This document shows, in pieces, positions 22,201-32,079 of a DNA stretch of 64,000 nt. Within the stretch, counting starts at the first letter, position 1. Each line of letters starts with the position of its first letter. The stretch is from Balaenoptera acutorostrata (taxonomy: Eukaryota > Chordata > Mammalia > Artiodactyla > Balaenopteridae): assembly GCF_949987535.1 (NCBI RefSeq), contig NC_080082.1:28003164-28067163 (forward strand), given 5' to 3'. The translations under genes were made by a program, and so were the position numbers. Under the pieces are notes generated by a model. The model made no database searches, was not told where the DNA came from, and was given only the letters and a program-made list of their open reading frames with translations.

Positions 22201-25200
22201 CAAGCACAACTGCAGGTGTGCGTGTGGGGAAGGCAAGTGCGGACACCTACTTTTGGCAGCTTCCAGGTCCCAGACGCGGATGGAGCCCGACTGGGAACCG
22301 GCCACAATGAGCTCCTCAGGGGTGTTGAGACGTACGCTCTCCACTGGGGACGTGTGACCCGTCAGGCTCTGTGAAGAGAGGGTGGCAGCTTCAGCACTCT
22401 GCGTGAACAGACCCCCAGCTACGGCCCTAAAATCTGGATCCCTGGGAGGCATGTCAAGCAGGGATGCTGTGCTAGACCGAGCCACCCCCAGGCCTCTCGG
22501 CTCCCAGGGCTAAAGGTGGGCCAGACCCCAGTCGTGCTCTTGACATGAACATCACCTGCAGAAGTGGCCCTGGGCCCCTCGGAGGGGGGTAGCTGACCTT
22601 TTAGTCCCAAGTCCAAAGCATCGCCCACCTGGGCTGTGCTCCCATCTCCACTCTCCGCCCGGCCCAGCCCTCAGGAGGGGAAACCACGGCAGAACTGAGG
22701 CCTGGCTCGTCAGCGGCACACACCTCGCCCCTCTAGAACACGCGGATCCCCAGAGGCGGCCCCCTCTGGAGGACCCAGCCACGCCTCAGGCAGGGGCTCT
22801 GGAACCCAGGGGACCTGGGAGTGACTCTGCTGGGAGACACAGAGGCTCCCCCCAATTCAGACCAGGCCAGAGCTGGGCAGAGCTGAGCCCAGGGATGGGG
22901 GTGGGAGGTGCTGGCACTTCCAGCTTTCTGGAGAGGAGGCTGGAATCTGAAATCCGTGGTGTCTGTCACTCCCCGTACAGCACTGGCCACCGAATGCCCA
23001 GTGGTGATGCCATCAGCGTTTGCTAAGACCATGTTCCCATGGGAACTGGGGGCAGTAGGGGAAAACTGCTCCTCAGCAGAACTACCCAAAGGCCAGACAG
23101 TTACAAGCAGCTTGCCCGACTCCCCAGTATCACCAGCAGGAGTATAAATGGGTAGAAACTCCATGGAGGGCGATTAGGCAAAAATCTATCCACAATTAGA
23201 AATGCACATTCCCTGCACACCAGGCACTCCACCTTGGGGCTTACCCCACACACACTCAACACACGTGAAACAACACAGACCCAAGGTCATTCTTTGCCGT
23301 GAATCTGACAAGAGACTGGAAACAATATATATGCCCATCACAGGAAACTGATTAGATAAGCTGTGGCCACCCATGCAATGGAATAGCATTCAGCTACAAG
23401 GATGAACGAGGCACCCTCTGAATATGAGAAAGACTAATCTCCATGATGCTCTCAGGTGAGAAAAGGTGGAGGACAGTATATGTCGCTCGACAGCATTTGT
23501 GCAAACTAAGAAGGGGAAGGGGACCAGGCATACACATTTGCTTGCAAATGTATAAAACAATCCCGGAAGGACACAGAGGCATCGGGAGCCGCGGTTGTCT
23601 CCAGGGAGGGATGTGTGGGTCAGGGAGCTATACAAGTTCACTCACAGTCAAAAACACACAGAAATGCAAAGACTGCCTGCAGAGGTGGTAGGTAGCGTGT
23701 GTATACACCTGAGGTGAGAAAGAACCTGGTGAGTCTGAGGCACTGAGAGGCCTGCTCTGTGGCGAGTGAGGGGATGAGGCCTGCTGGCGGCCTGCGAGCT
23801 ACACCTGGTGTAAGCGGCTTAGTCTAGAGGCCAGACCCCACGCTGTCCACTGTGCTGTTCTGAGGGCGAGAGCATGGAGGTCACTTCATGTCCATTTTTT
23901 GTCAGCCTCTGTTGATTCTTTTTCAATTGGTGTATGTTACTTTGGCATTTCAGAGAGGGGAAACACATTTGAACCCCCAAAGCAAAGTGAAGCAAAACAC
24001 TTTCAGTTCTGTCCTTAACCTTGGCCGTGGTTCGGGTCAGATCTCAGCTGTCCGCTGGACCTCACAAGAACACTAAGCCGATTAAGTTTCTACTAATAAA
24101 TATCACCTCCCGGGATTTCCCTGGTGGCGCCGTGGATAAGACTCTGCACTCCTGCACTCCCAATGCAGGGGGCCGGGGTTCGATCCCTGGTCGGGGAACT
24201 AGATCCCACATGCATGTCACAACTAAGGAGCCTGCGTGCCACCACTAAGGAGCTGCAACTAAGGAGCCCGCGTGCCGCAAAGAAGGAGCCGGCAAGCTGC
24301 AACTATGAAGCCCGACTGCTGCAGCTAAGACCCCGTGCAACCAAATAAATAAATAAATAAATAAATATCACCTCCCGCCGCTTTTTATCTTTATCTTCAC
24401 TTGGCCAAGAGTCAAAAGACTGATACTGCCCTGTGCTGCAACATTGTGGCGGGAGAGGGCAGGCTTCTGTGCTGCCGGTGAGAATGTAAATTGATTTCCA
24501 GAGGACAGTTTGGCAATATGTTTTGAAAGCTTTTTAAAACATGCCACAGGGGGCTTCCCTGGTGGCGCAGTGGTTGAGAGTCCGCCTGCCAATGCAGGGG
24601 ACACGGGTTCGAGCCCTGGTCCAGGAGGATCCCACATGCCGCGGAGCAACTAAGCCCGTGTGCCACGACTGCTGAGCCTGCGCTCTGGGGCCCACGTGCC
24701 ACAACTACTGAACCCGTGTGCCTAGAGCCTGCGCTCCGCAGCGAGAGAGGCCACCGTGGTGAGAGGCTTGTGGACCGCAGCGAGGAGTAGCCCCCGCTCG
24801 ACGCAACTAGAGAAAGCCCGCGAGCAGCCACGAAGACCCAATACAGCCAAACATAAATAAATAAAATAAATTTATAAAAAAACATGCCACACCCACAGAT
24901 TCAATGTGCAGGTCGCAGATCTGCTCAAAGATTTAGGGAGAGGAGGATGCTCCCCACTGTGGCTGAGCAGAGCCAAAAACCCGGCAATGACTTCCACGCT
25001 GCGAACCAGGCGTGGCCAAGCTCATCCCTGCGATGAAATACTGCGAGGCTTTTAGAAATCATGTCGTAAAAGGATATTTGTGGACACAGGAAAATGCTGA
25101 CGATGTTGTTATTTTTTAAAAAAACCAGGCTACAGAAGAGTAAGATAGTGTTCTGGAAACATACTGTTATACGTTTCTGTGTGTGTACACGTAGGCATGT

Positions 25201-28200
25201 TTGCATGTGTGCGTGTGTACATACAGGCACAAGTCTGCACACACATGCATGCGTACCTAGAAGGGCACAGACCAAAATACCAAATGTAATGGTCTTTGGA
25301 TAATCAAACTATATGTGATTCATTTTCGTTATTTTTTTCCCTCCTTTACACCTTCCTGTTTTGGAAAACAGTTTTTGGCATTGAATATAGTTGTGTACAG
25401 GGAGAGAGTGCCACTGAAATGGAGAAGGACCCTATGGGGCCTTCCTAGGACAGACACACCTCCCCGCATGTCCTCTGTCTGCCTTTTGTCTGTAGAGAAA
25501 CTTCTGTCAAAGAATAAATTTAATCAGAGAAATGAGGAAAATGCAGAAGCATCAAAGGAAAGCAGTCAAACAAGACCAAATAATAATAGCTTAGTCATTA
25601 AACAAAGTCAAGGACCTTCAGTTCCTCTTCAAGGGCTATCGATAATAATCTGAACCATATCTTTTGAGCTGTGATACTGAAATTCCCACCAGGTGGAAGA
25701 AGTTGACTACATGACGACCAGACTATAGCCATGACCAAGAACTGCTGCTTCCAAGAACTGGCCTCAAAGAAATGGGAACAAACAGACCCCGGTACTAAAG
25801 ATGCTGATCAGACCACTGCATGACCAATTTCAAGATGACTGTCAGAGCTGGCTGTGCTGCTCTGCAATGGCACCCTCCCAGCACCTACATACCCCTGAAA
25901 CTCTCCTTTAAAAGTTCTTGCCCTCTGATCAACGGGGGGGAGTTGGCCATTGGATACGTGTCTGCCTTCCCCCCAGTTGCCGGCCTCCTGAACAAAGCAA
26001 CCTTACCTTTCAACCAACACTTGCCTCTCGAGTATTGGCTTCCAAGCTGCAAGCAGCCAGACCTAAGTTTGGTAACACTGTTAAAGAACCAGTCCTCTAA
26101 TCAGCTCCAACCAGGGGCGCTCAGATCCTTTTTGTGGAATGAGGTGGGGAATGAATCAAAACAGCCGCACGTGTAATTGACAGGCAAGCGGATAGGCCAG
26201 TGGGCAGGCGAGGCTCAAATTCGGGTCTGTGGGATTATTTTAGCATTCTCACGCAGGCTCCCCAGAGTTCTGTCCCATGGCCAGGTGACCCCCCCTCCCC
26301 GCATTCCTGAGGACGGGTCACTGTCCCAGCCATCAGGGTTGTCCTGGGCCTTCCTGAGCGGACGGCTGGGAAAGGCACTGATGTGCTGGGTTCCTGCAAA
26401 GCTGCCCGCTCCCAGCCCCCAACCCTGGCCTGCCCACCCACCCCTCCCCAGCCCCACCTGCCAGCCGAGCCTCACCATGATGCAGTTGGGCTTGTTGATG
26501 GACCACAGGTTGACACGGCAGTCATCCCCGCCTGTGGCCAGCAGCCGGCCCGAGGCTTTGCCCAGCACCAGCGAGGACACGTTGCTGGCATGGGCCACGA
26601 TCTCCTCTATACAGGAAAGAGCAGAGGGACAAGGCAGTCAGGGGCCTGACAGGCCACATGGAGGAGGGCTAGGCCTTGCCCTGCTCGGCCACCAGCCCTG
26701 GCACCCGAAGCCCAGCGGGAGGGCTCTGCCCCCTGCGGCTCCCCTTTGGTGCCCAGACACCCACCATGAGCCGTGGGACGAGGCACAGTTTGGGCCTGAG
26801 ACAGAAATGACTATTTCTCAACTTCAGTCATTCCCATCCTTCCCTTAGGCCTCATGATTTTTTTCCTTCTTCTGTATACCCACGGGTACGGTTATTGACT
26901 TACTATGCTCAATTTTTAAAACTGACTTGCTATTTTTATTTAGCTGTGTCGTTTAAATAATAATGTGCATGAAATTATAAGCTTGATATGTTCATTCTAT
27001 TTTTTCTACGATACAAAAAGAAAAATGAAAACAATTATTAAAATAAAAAATATTGACCCATGCACCTAAGCACCTCTCAGCCACCGCCTGGCGTTCCTGC
27101 TTTGGGGAACACACTTTCAGAACAGTGCATGTCAACCGCAGACGAGCCGTCCCCAGGTGAGCTCAGCCAGGGCTTCAGCCCGCAGCTTCAGAATCATGAG
27201 CTGGGTTCTGGTCTGAGCTCTGCTATTGCAGGTTGTGTGGCCTTAGACAAGTCGCTCACCCTCTCTGAGTGCTGGGTTCCTCGTCGGGTAAATGGGGATA
27301 ATAACAGTGCTTGGCTCACTGGGCTACTGAGGGTTCAGTGAGGACATGCCTGTGGGCCGCTGCGAGGGGCTGGGTGCTCGCGGCTGCTCGGCAGGCCGAG
27401 GACCAGACGCCATGGAGAGCGGGCACTGGGGCCCAGGAGGGCACAGGAGGGTGGGCTGGGTGAGGAGGGAGCAGGACGCAGCCGCCTGAGGGGTCTAGGT
27501 ATGAGGACCGACTGGACAGAGCGGGAGGCAAGGTCACTGTGGGCGGCCACGAGGGCCCCTGGCTTGGACTGGGGTGGGGAAGGCAGCGGACACATGTCTC
27601 AAGGGACATTGCCAGGGCCCCCAGGGAACAAAACATGGGCAAGGAACCAAGAGGCAGCCCAGGCCTCCGAGCCAGGGCCTGAGTAGCTCCTCCTGAGAAC
27701 GCAGAGGGAAGAAACAGGTCTCCCCACACAGAGGAGGAAAAACCCCAACGCGCTGACGCCCTGAGGCAGCTGCGAGGCCGGCGTGGGTGCCTCTGAGGGA
27801 GAGGCCGCTGCGGCTGCCCTGCAGAGGCCCCTCCTGAGCACCTGCTCTGGCCTCCACCCTGCCTGGGGGTCTCTGTGGTGCCCGCTTCAGACGGCAGGAA
27901 GGCTGGGAAGCTGGGCCCAGGAGGGATGCTTGCCAGGTGGCGTGGCTCACAGGGGCTGTCAGAGCTGCCCAGGGGGCCAGGCTCCAGGCTCGACCTCACA
28001 GACAACACCCCACCTCAAGGCCCGGCTAGGCCAGCCCCAGCAGGGCGAGAGCTCCCAGCAGGCCCAGACCTGAGCCAGGGCCCTGGGGACCCCACCACTG
28101 GATTCGAGGAAGCTGGGCCTCTCTCTGGTCCGCACCTCAGCCAAGGAGCCTTCTGTCCTCTGCACACTGTAGGGACAGATGCCTGGATGCTCTGGGGCTC

Positions 28201-30940
28201 TGGTCACGGACACTTACATGTTCAAGAGCTTCTGCTGGGCCAAACTGACGGCCCAACCCAGCTAGAGGGCAAACCACCTTCGCCCTGAGCACTCTGATCC
28301 CCAGCCTGGGGTCCTCTCCCCTTCCCTGAAGACACTCCCCGCATGCGCTGCCCTCTGTGTGTGACCCACCTAGAGGCCTGACTGCCCACCCCGGCTCTCA
28401 CCCTTCCCAGGGAAAGTCCTGGCTGGCCCCCACTGCACTGGGCCTCCTGGACGCACTGCCACCCCTCTCTGCACCTCAGGACCACTGCCCCCAGAGACAG
28501 CCATTAATGCATGATATAAATGTTTCCTGGGTACCTGCTCTAGGCCGGGCGCTAAGAGACAGTGGGGAGGGATAGTGATAAGTTTCTCGTCTTCACACTC
28601 CAGCCTGATCACATGGTCCCTGATACAGGGCATCCAGCCTGCAGAACCACAGACTTTAGGGTGAGAAGAATTTGAAGGTTGGGCCCATCTAGAAGGGCTC
28701 AGACCACTCCCCTGCAAGCAGCCTGAGCAGGGGACTGATTGGAGCCCCTGGAGGGACCACGGGGTGGGGTGGGGAAAGGGGGGCACACCTCAGGCACCAG
28801 GCAGAGGCCTCGGCATAGGGCACTGGCCCAAGAGCTCCCACTCTGGCCTGAAGGACAGCATCCAGCAATGGCCCAGGCCTGGGTACTGAATTTAAATGTA
28901 CAAACAAATAAAAACAAACAAAAATCCTCACAGCAGGCCAGGTTGATGGCTGCTGCTCTACCCTGTGGCACAGGCCCATGCTAGTTTCCCAAGCTCAGGT
29001 GGCACAACCTGGACCTCACATCCCAGCCAGAGCTGGGGGAACACTGCATTCTGGCCAGAGACACTGCGCACCTGCACCCCAAACAGAAGATGCAAAGAAC
29101 TAGGTTTCAACGACCTCACGCTGGCCAAGCACGTTCTGATCCTCCCCAGACTCTAGAGCCACAAGGAGCCAGAGGTCATTTGGGCTTGGGCTCTCAGACA
29201 GTTTATACCCATGGAAACTGCTGTGCACATGAAATTGTCAGCAGATGCCCAATATGCCTGATCACATCACCTCCCACTTGAATGCTTTGAGGGCTTGGCC
29301 TTGCCCTTCAGATAAAGCCGAAACCTCACAAGGGCTGGGTTCCTGTAGACACATGTCCTCACCAGCCTATGTGACACCACATTCTCCCCACTGCTGTGCT
29401 GCAGCCCATGGCCTCTTCTGAGGCCTTCCAATGCACCAAGCTTCCTGCCTCAGGGCCTTTGCACATGCTGTTTAGGCAGCCTACAGCACTCCCCTACCCC
29501 CACCCCTCATCACCTAGTTAACTGATTCAAAGCACAACTGTTAACTGTTCCAGCTTGGAATTGTGTTCCAAGGAGAGATGGGTCAGTGTGATTATCTGAT
29601 TCCTGCCTGTTGCTCTCCCCAGGCTCTGAGCCCCGCTGCATAGGGACCTTGTCTATTCTGTCTCCCACTGTCTCCCCAGTGCCTGGTTCTTTCCTGGTTT
29701 CTCAGGAAAAACAGCTGTTGAAGGTATACATTCATAACCCCAATAAATACAAAGCCACTCTGTCCAAAGTATACCCTCCTTGGGAGCCCATAACAGGATT
29801 CTCCCAGAACCCTAGGGCTGAGGAACAATTTGAAAATGGCCCAAACCTCTCATTTACAAATGAGGACGCTGAGGCCCAGCAAAGAGTTTTGCCCAGATTC
29901 TCACAGTTAAAAAAGTGAAGGAGGCTTGCCCCAGCTTCTGAAAACAGCCCAGGGACAGCGCATAGCAGAAGGTGGCCACGTTGGACACACCAGATCTACG
30001 CCACCCGGTTATTACAGGCGGGGTACGGCCCACAGAAGCGCCAACGTGTAGAGCAACAGGTCTCAAAATATGATCTGGAGAACACTGGGATCCTCACGAT
30101 CCTTTTGGGGATCCAAGAGAACAAAACTGCTTTTATCATAACACTAAGATGGAATCTGACTTCTATACTCTCATTTGCTCACAAGAATATGGTGGAGTTT
30201 TCCAGGAGATATATGACATGTGAGGACATCATCACTAACGGCGTGTTTCTGCATTCTTGTGTTTTAAAATGTCTCAGTATTAATTTCTAACACGGTAAAT
30301 ATTGATAGATGTGACTCCCATAAACAAAAACTCTTTGGGGTCCTCAATAATTTTTAAGAGTATAAAGGTGTCCTAAGACCAAAGAGTTTAGAGCTGTCAG
30401 TATAGAGTAACGGTGGGGGTGGGTGGTGCCCGGGCTCAGGTACATTCCAGAGGCTATCAGCATCCCTCTGCCTATCCTCTCACCCCAGCCCCCAGCCCAA
30501 GATGCCCTCATCTGACGGGGGAGCTTGACTTGTGAGACGTTTGAAAACGCCAAGAACATCTTTCAGGATTTCTTGCCCCATTCCGCCTGCCAGCCTAACT
30601 GGAAATCCTGCTAAGTGCTTCATTATGTTCATTTTCTCACTTGAATCTCACAGCAACTCTAGAATGGAGGCGTGATTATCTCCTTGCACAGACAGGAAAC
30701 TAAGCCTCAGACAGGTTAAGTCACCCGGCCAATGTCATCCAGCTACAAAATGCCAAAGGCATGATTTGCATCTTGGTCTACTTTACTCCAAAGCCTGGAG
30801 TCTCCCCCTGTGCCAAGAACTGGAGACACAGTTGGGGGTTCAGGCCACCCAGCAACAAACAGCTATCAGGGTAAATGGGGTGAGAAAGAAAACCACTTAC
30901 GTAGCTTCCAGGCCGTCTTGGTGACCACAGGGGTGGCCAT
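5609..30940 (-). CDS. KATNB1: KATNB1, katanin p80 regulatory subunit B1 (complete)
   Basis: Targeting and regulatory subunit of katanin; it binds the AAA-ATPase p60 (KATNA1) and directs microtubule severing at centrosomes and spindle poles (known). Coding exons, 5' to 3' on the minus strand: 30940-30901, 26606-26476, 22368-22251, 16963-16863, 16474-16433, 15803-15720, 15505-15390, 14924-14853, 14691-14541, 14377-14187, 14080-13950, 13528-13478, 7433-7366, 7218-7099, 7007-6858, 6668-6592, 6513-6439, 6202-6086, 5741-5609. They total 1968 bp, 655 residues, the length I recall for human p80, and every phase matches. Start: ATG at 30940-30938, [13 protein letters not shown]. The N-terminus is a WD40 propeller (about residues 14-285), then a Pro/Ser-rich linker (about 286-472), then the con80 domain that binds p60 (about 473-655). 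The protein ends [10 protein letters not shown]. One intron carries a giant minisatellite and one is GC-AG. Confidence 0.98.
8081..13207. repeat. Giant 18/19-bp minisatellite with higher-order structure
   Basis: About 5.1 kb of tandem copies of two alternating monomers, plus-strand forms CTTCTCCCCCACACACAC (18 bp) and CTTCTCCCCCCATAGACAC (19 bp), with 17-bp variants. That is about 270-280 monomers. The basic period is a 37-bp dimer. Between about 8.6 and 9.96 kb the dimers are organised into nearly identical 91-bp and 128-bp higher-order units. The flanks (8.1-8.6 and 9.96-13.2 kb) are more diverged, with many point changes and irregular monomer order. On the KATNB1 transcript strand the monomers read GTGTGTGTGGGGGAGAAG and GTGTCTATGGGGGGAGAAG, a G- and GT-rich RNA. 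The array starts and ends abruptly in unique intron sequence. Confidence 0.97.
8640..9960. repeat. Homogenised higher-order core of the minisatellite
   Basis: A marker variant CCGTCTCCCC replaces the usual CCTTCTCCCC. Its G falls at 8686, 8814, 8905, 9033, 9124, 9252, 9343, 9434, 9525, 9653 and 9744, and an A-variant of the same unit is at 9835. The spacings are 128, 91, 128, 91, 128, 91, 91, 91, 128, 91, 91. The 91-bp unit is five monomers (17+18+19+18+19). The 128-bp unit adds one 37-bp dimer containing the CTCCCTCAC variant. Identity between units is close to complete, so this core looks recently amplified. Confidence 0.93.
19150..19371 (-). mobile_element. CHR-type tRNA-derived SINE
   Basis: Reverse copy: T-rich tail, TGGCTGCGACAGG, CGCGGCATGTGGGATCTTAG, and ending ACCACCAGGGAAGTCCC. 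Flanked by an imperfect direct repeat GGGGCTCTGTCT / GGGGTTCTGTCT. In the KATNB1 intron 16964-22250. Confidence 0.88.
19779..20083 (-). mobile_element. CHR-type SINE, near full length
   Basis: Reverse copy with TTGGCTGCGTTGGGTCTTCG near the tail and a 5' end reading CCACCAGGGAAGCCC. Exact 13-bp target-site duplication TGAAAAATATGTT at 19766-19778 and 20084-20096. Confidence 0.95.
20290..21780 (+). mobile_element. Degenerate L1M 3' region, split by a SINE
   Basis: Sequence such as ACCTAGAATTCTATACTCAA and AGAATAAAGT-ATTTTCAG resembles the end of L1M ORF2 and its 3' part in sense orientation. It is interrupted by the CHR SINE at 20613-20993 and continues as A-rich sequence to about 21780. Boundaries are approximate; no intact ORF. 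Confidence 0.55.
20613..20993 (+). mobile_element. Full-length CHR-type SINE
   Basis: Begins GGGACTTTCCTGGTAGCACA, includes A/B-box-like tRNA sequence GGTTTGAGCCC, and ends in an AATAAATAAATAA tail. Target-site duplication AGAATAAAGT(A/C)ATTTTCAG at 20594-20612 and 20994-21012. It sits inside an older L1 3' region. Confidence 0.96.
23150..23690 (+). mobile_element. Degenerate L1/HAL1-like fragment
   Basis: Motifs such as GAAACAATATATATGCCCAT, CATGCAATGGAATAGCATTC and a following AAAGGATGAACGA-like section match LINE 3' consensus wording in sense orientation, heavily mutated. Confidence 0.5.
24112..24359 (+). mobile_element. CHR-type SINE (variant)
   Basis: Begins GGGATTTCCCTGGTGGCGCC, with GGGGTTCGATCCCTGGTCGG, and ends in (AAAT)n. 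Exact 17-bp duplication AATAAATATCACCTCCC at 24095-24111 and 24360-24376. Confidence 0.95.
24430..25130 (+). mobile_element. Degenerate L1/HAL1-like fragment
   Basis: The segments on both sides of the SINE (GCCGGTGAGAATGTAAATTG and GGACAGTTTGGCAATAT before it; an AAATACTGCGAGGC-type stretch after it) resemble LINE 3' sequence in sense orientation. Family assignment is approximate. Confidence 0.45.
24549..24878 (+). mobile_element. Full-length CHR-type SINE
   Basis: GGGGCTTCCCTGGTGGCGCA to an AAATAAATAAAATAAATTTA tail. Exact 13-bp duplication AAAACATGCCACA at 24536-24548 and 24879-24891. It interrupts an old L1/HAL1-like fragment. Confidence 0.96.
25492..26079 (+). mobile_element. Probable solo LTR of an endogenous retrovirus
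   Basis: A block beginning TGTAGAGAAAC and ending TTTGGTAACA (TG...CA ends). It contains a TATA-like CTCCTTTAAAAGTTC near 25905 and a U5-like end with CAACACTTGCCTCTCGAG and TATTGGCTTCC, similar to artiodactyl ERV1-type LTRs as I remember them. No internal retroviral coding sequence is next to it, and I could not match a clean flanking duplication. It is in the KATNB1 intron 22369-26475. Confidence 0.5.
27195..27345 (-). mobile_element. MIR
   Basis: Reverse MIR: GAGCTCTGCTATTGCAGGTT, then ACAAGTCGCTCACCCTCTCT and AAATGGGGATAATAACAGTG. KATNB1 intron 26607-30900. Confidence 0.7.
30610..30790 (+). mobile_element. MIR
   Basis: Sense MIR: AATCTCACAGCAACTCTAGA, GACAGGAAACTAAGCCTCAG, ACAGGTTAAGTCACCCGGCC. 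It ends about 110 bp from the first KATNB1 coding exon. Confidence 0.7.
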
Positions 30941-31010
30941 CCTTCAGCTGGCTGGCACCTGAAGTTCCACCCACAATAGACTGTGCTTTCCTTGTGGGGT
31001 GGGGGTGGAT
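30901..31010 (-). other. KATNB1: KATNB1 first coding exon and 5' UTR part
   Basis: The ATG at 30940-30938 begins [13 protein letters not shown]. The exon ends at 30901 with donor GTAAGTGG and leaves a split codon completed as CAG (Gln) by the next exon. Upstream, a possible acceptor AACTTCAG ends near 30966, which would make this exon about 65 nt with a short 5' UTR part. The true 5' border needs transcript data. The preceding exon is non-coding. Confidence 0.85.
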
Positions 31011-32079
31011 CCCCCCCCAGATCCGCCAATCAAGTTGGCAGGGAGTTTCCACACATCCAGGCAGAGAGAATGCTTCGTCTCCCAGCCCCGGACCACCTCG
31101 TGGTTTTAAATCATCCACAGCAGCAGCCCGTGCGTGACTGTTGGGATCCTGGGTCATGGAATGTCAGGCTTGAGCCATCCCAGCTCAACACTGGGCTGGA
31201 ACACAAACAGAGGTGATGGCTTGTTAGCAAATACCCAGGGGGAGCTCAGGGGTTCCTGGGTTTGCAGACCTGCAGATGCAGCTCCCTGGATGACCAAGGC
31301 CACTTGATAAAGACAAACACCCACCAAAACCACCAGAGCCAAGAGATGCACTGCAAACTGGGTTTGAGAATCTGGAGAGGGGGTACCTCAGGCAGGGTGA
31401 CTTGGAACACAGGGAAAAAGAAGGTCCTCCCAGAGGCCAGGATGATGGGAAAAGGCTCTGTTCCAGGAAGCTGGCTGCCTGAAATGCAGCAGCTGCGGTG
31501 GGGCGGGGAAGACCACATGTCTGCAGTTCGGATAGATTGCTGGGAGTTACTGTTTCTCTGACGTATGGGAAGGGGGCGGAGTCAGAGGCTAAGTTTAGGG
31601 GCCCATCAGAGGCACCCTAGAGATAGGCATTGAAGTCTTCTCTGGGGACAGTCTCAAAGAGGGCCCTAGGGGTCCAGTTCGTATCAAGGGAACTACACCG
31701 GGTCCCTGCAATTCCCAAGGACAGTGCTGGGAACTAGCCCTCCAGTCTGGTCGTGAGTCGGTATGACTCTTCAACTCTAAAAGGCGACCTCATGGAGCCT
31801 CCTATCCCCTTCCTCCAAGCCTCCCTCCAACGAACCCTATCCTCGCCCTCCCCTTTCTCCTGGGTTCCCCAGTTCTGCCTCTCTAGTCCTCCATTCACTC
31901 CTCCTTCTCCCTGCCCCCTGTGTCCCCCATGCGTGCACATCCTGTCTCCTGGGCTCCCTAACTTGGCCCCTGCCTCGCCAGACCCTCTTTTCTCCCCTTC
32001 CCCTGCGCTAACAGTATCCCCATTCATTCACTCTCTTGATTCTTGTGTCCCTATTCATCACCCCTCCTCCTGCTAGACC

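Larger units (their letters stand above)
16964..22250 (-). other. KATNB1 5.3-kb intron
   Basis: Non-coding. It holds three CHR SINEs (19.15-20.99 kb) and an L1M fragment; the stretch 17.0-19.1 kb shows no repeat I can name. No conserved-looking reading frame. Confidence 0.8.
14541..26606 (-). other. KATNB1: KATNB1 WD40 propeller exons
   Basis: Eight exons (26606-26476 to 14691-14541) encode successive WD repeats. Typical GH and WD signatures recur: [23 protein letters not shown] with [29 protein letters not shown] with [30 protein letters not shown] with [29 protein letters not shown] with [13 protein letters not shown], and [18 protein letters not shown]. The propeller targets katanin and shapes its activity in the known protein. 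No repeat is broken or missing. Confidence 0.95.
26607..30900 (-). other. KATNB1 4.3-kb intron
   Basis: Non-coding. Contains two MIRs and a GC-rich block at about 27.3-28.5 kb that produces long overlapping open frames on both strands. I see no domain, paired splice sites or CCAAT/CpG promoter pattern there, so I treat it as intron. Confidence 0.7.

Noticed and set aside
24549..24878. Possible functional tRNA genes in the SINE heads
   Set aside because: The A/B-box-like sequence belongs to tRNA-derived SINEs with poly-A tails and target-site duplications; no cloverleaf-forming tRNA gene is evident.
27316..28008. 230-codon minus-strand frame in a GC-rich intron block
   Set aside because: Low-complexity Pro/Ser/Gly/Ala composition, no recognisable domain, overlapping long frames on the other strand; GC content explains it.
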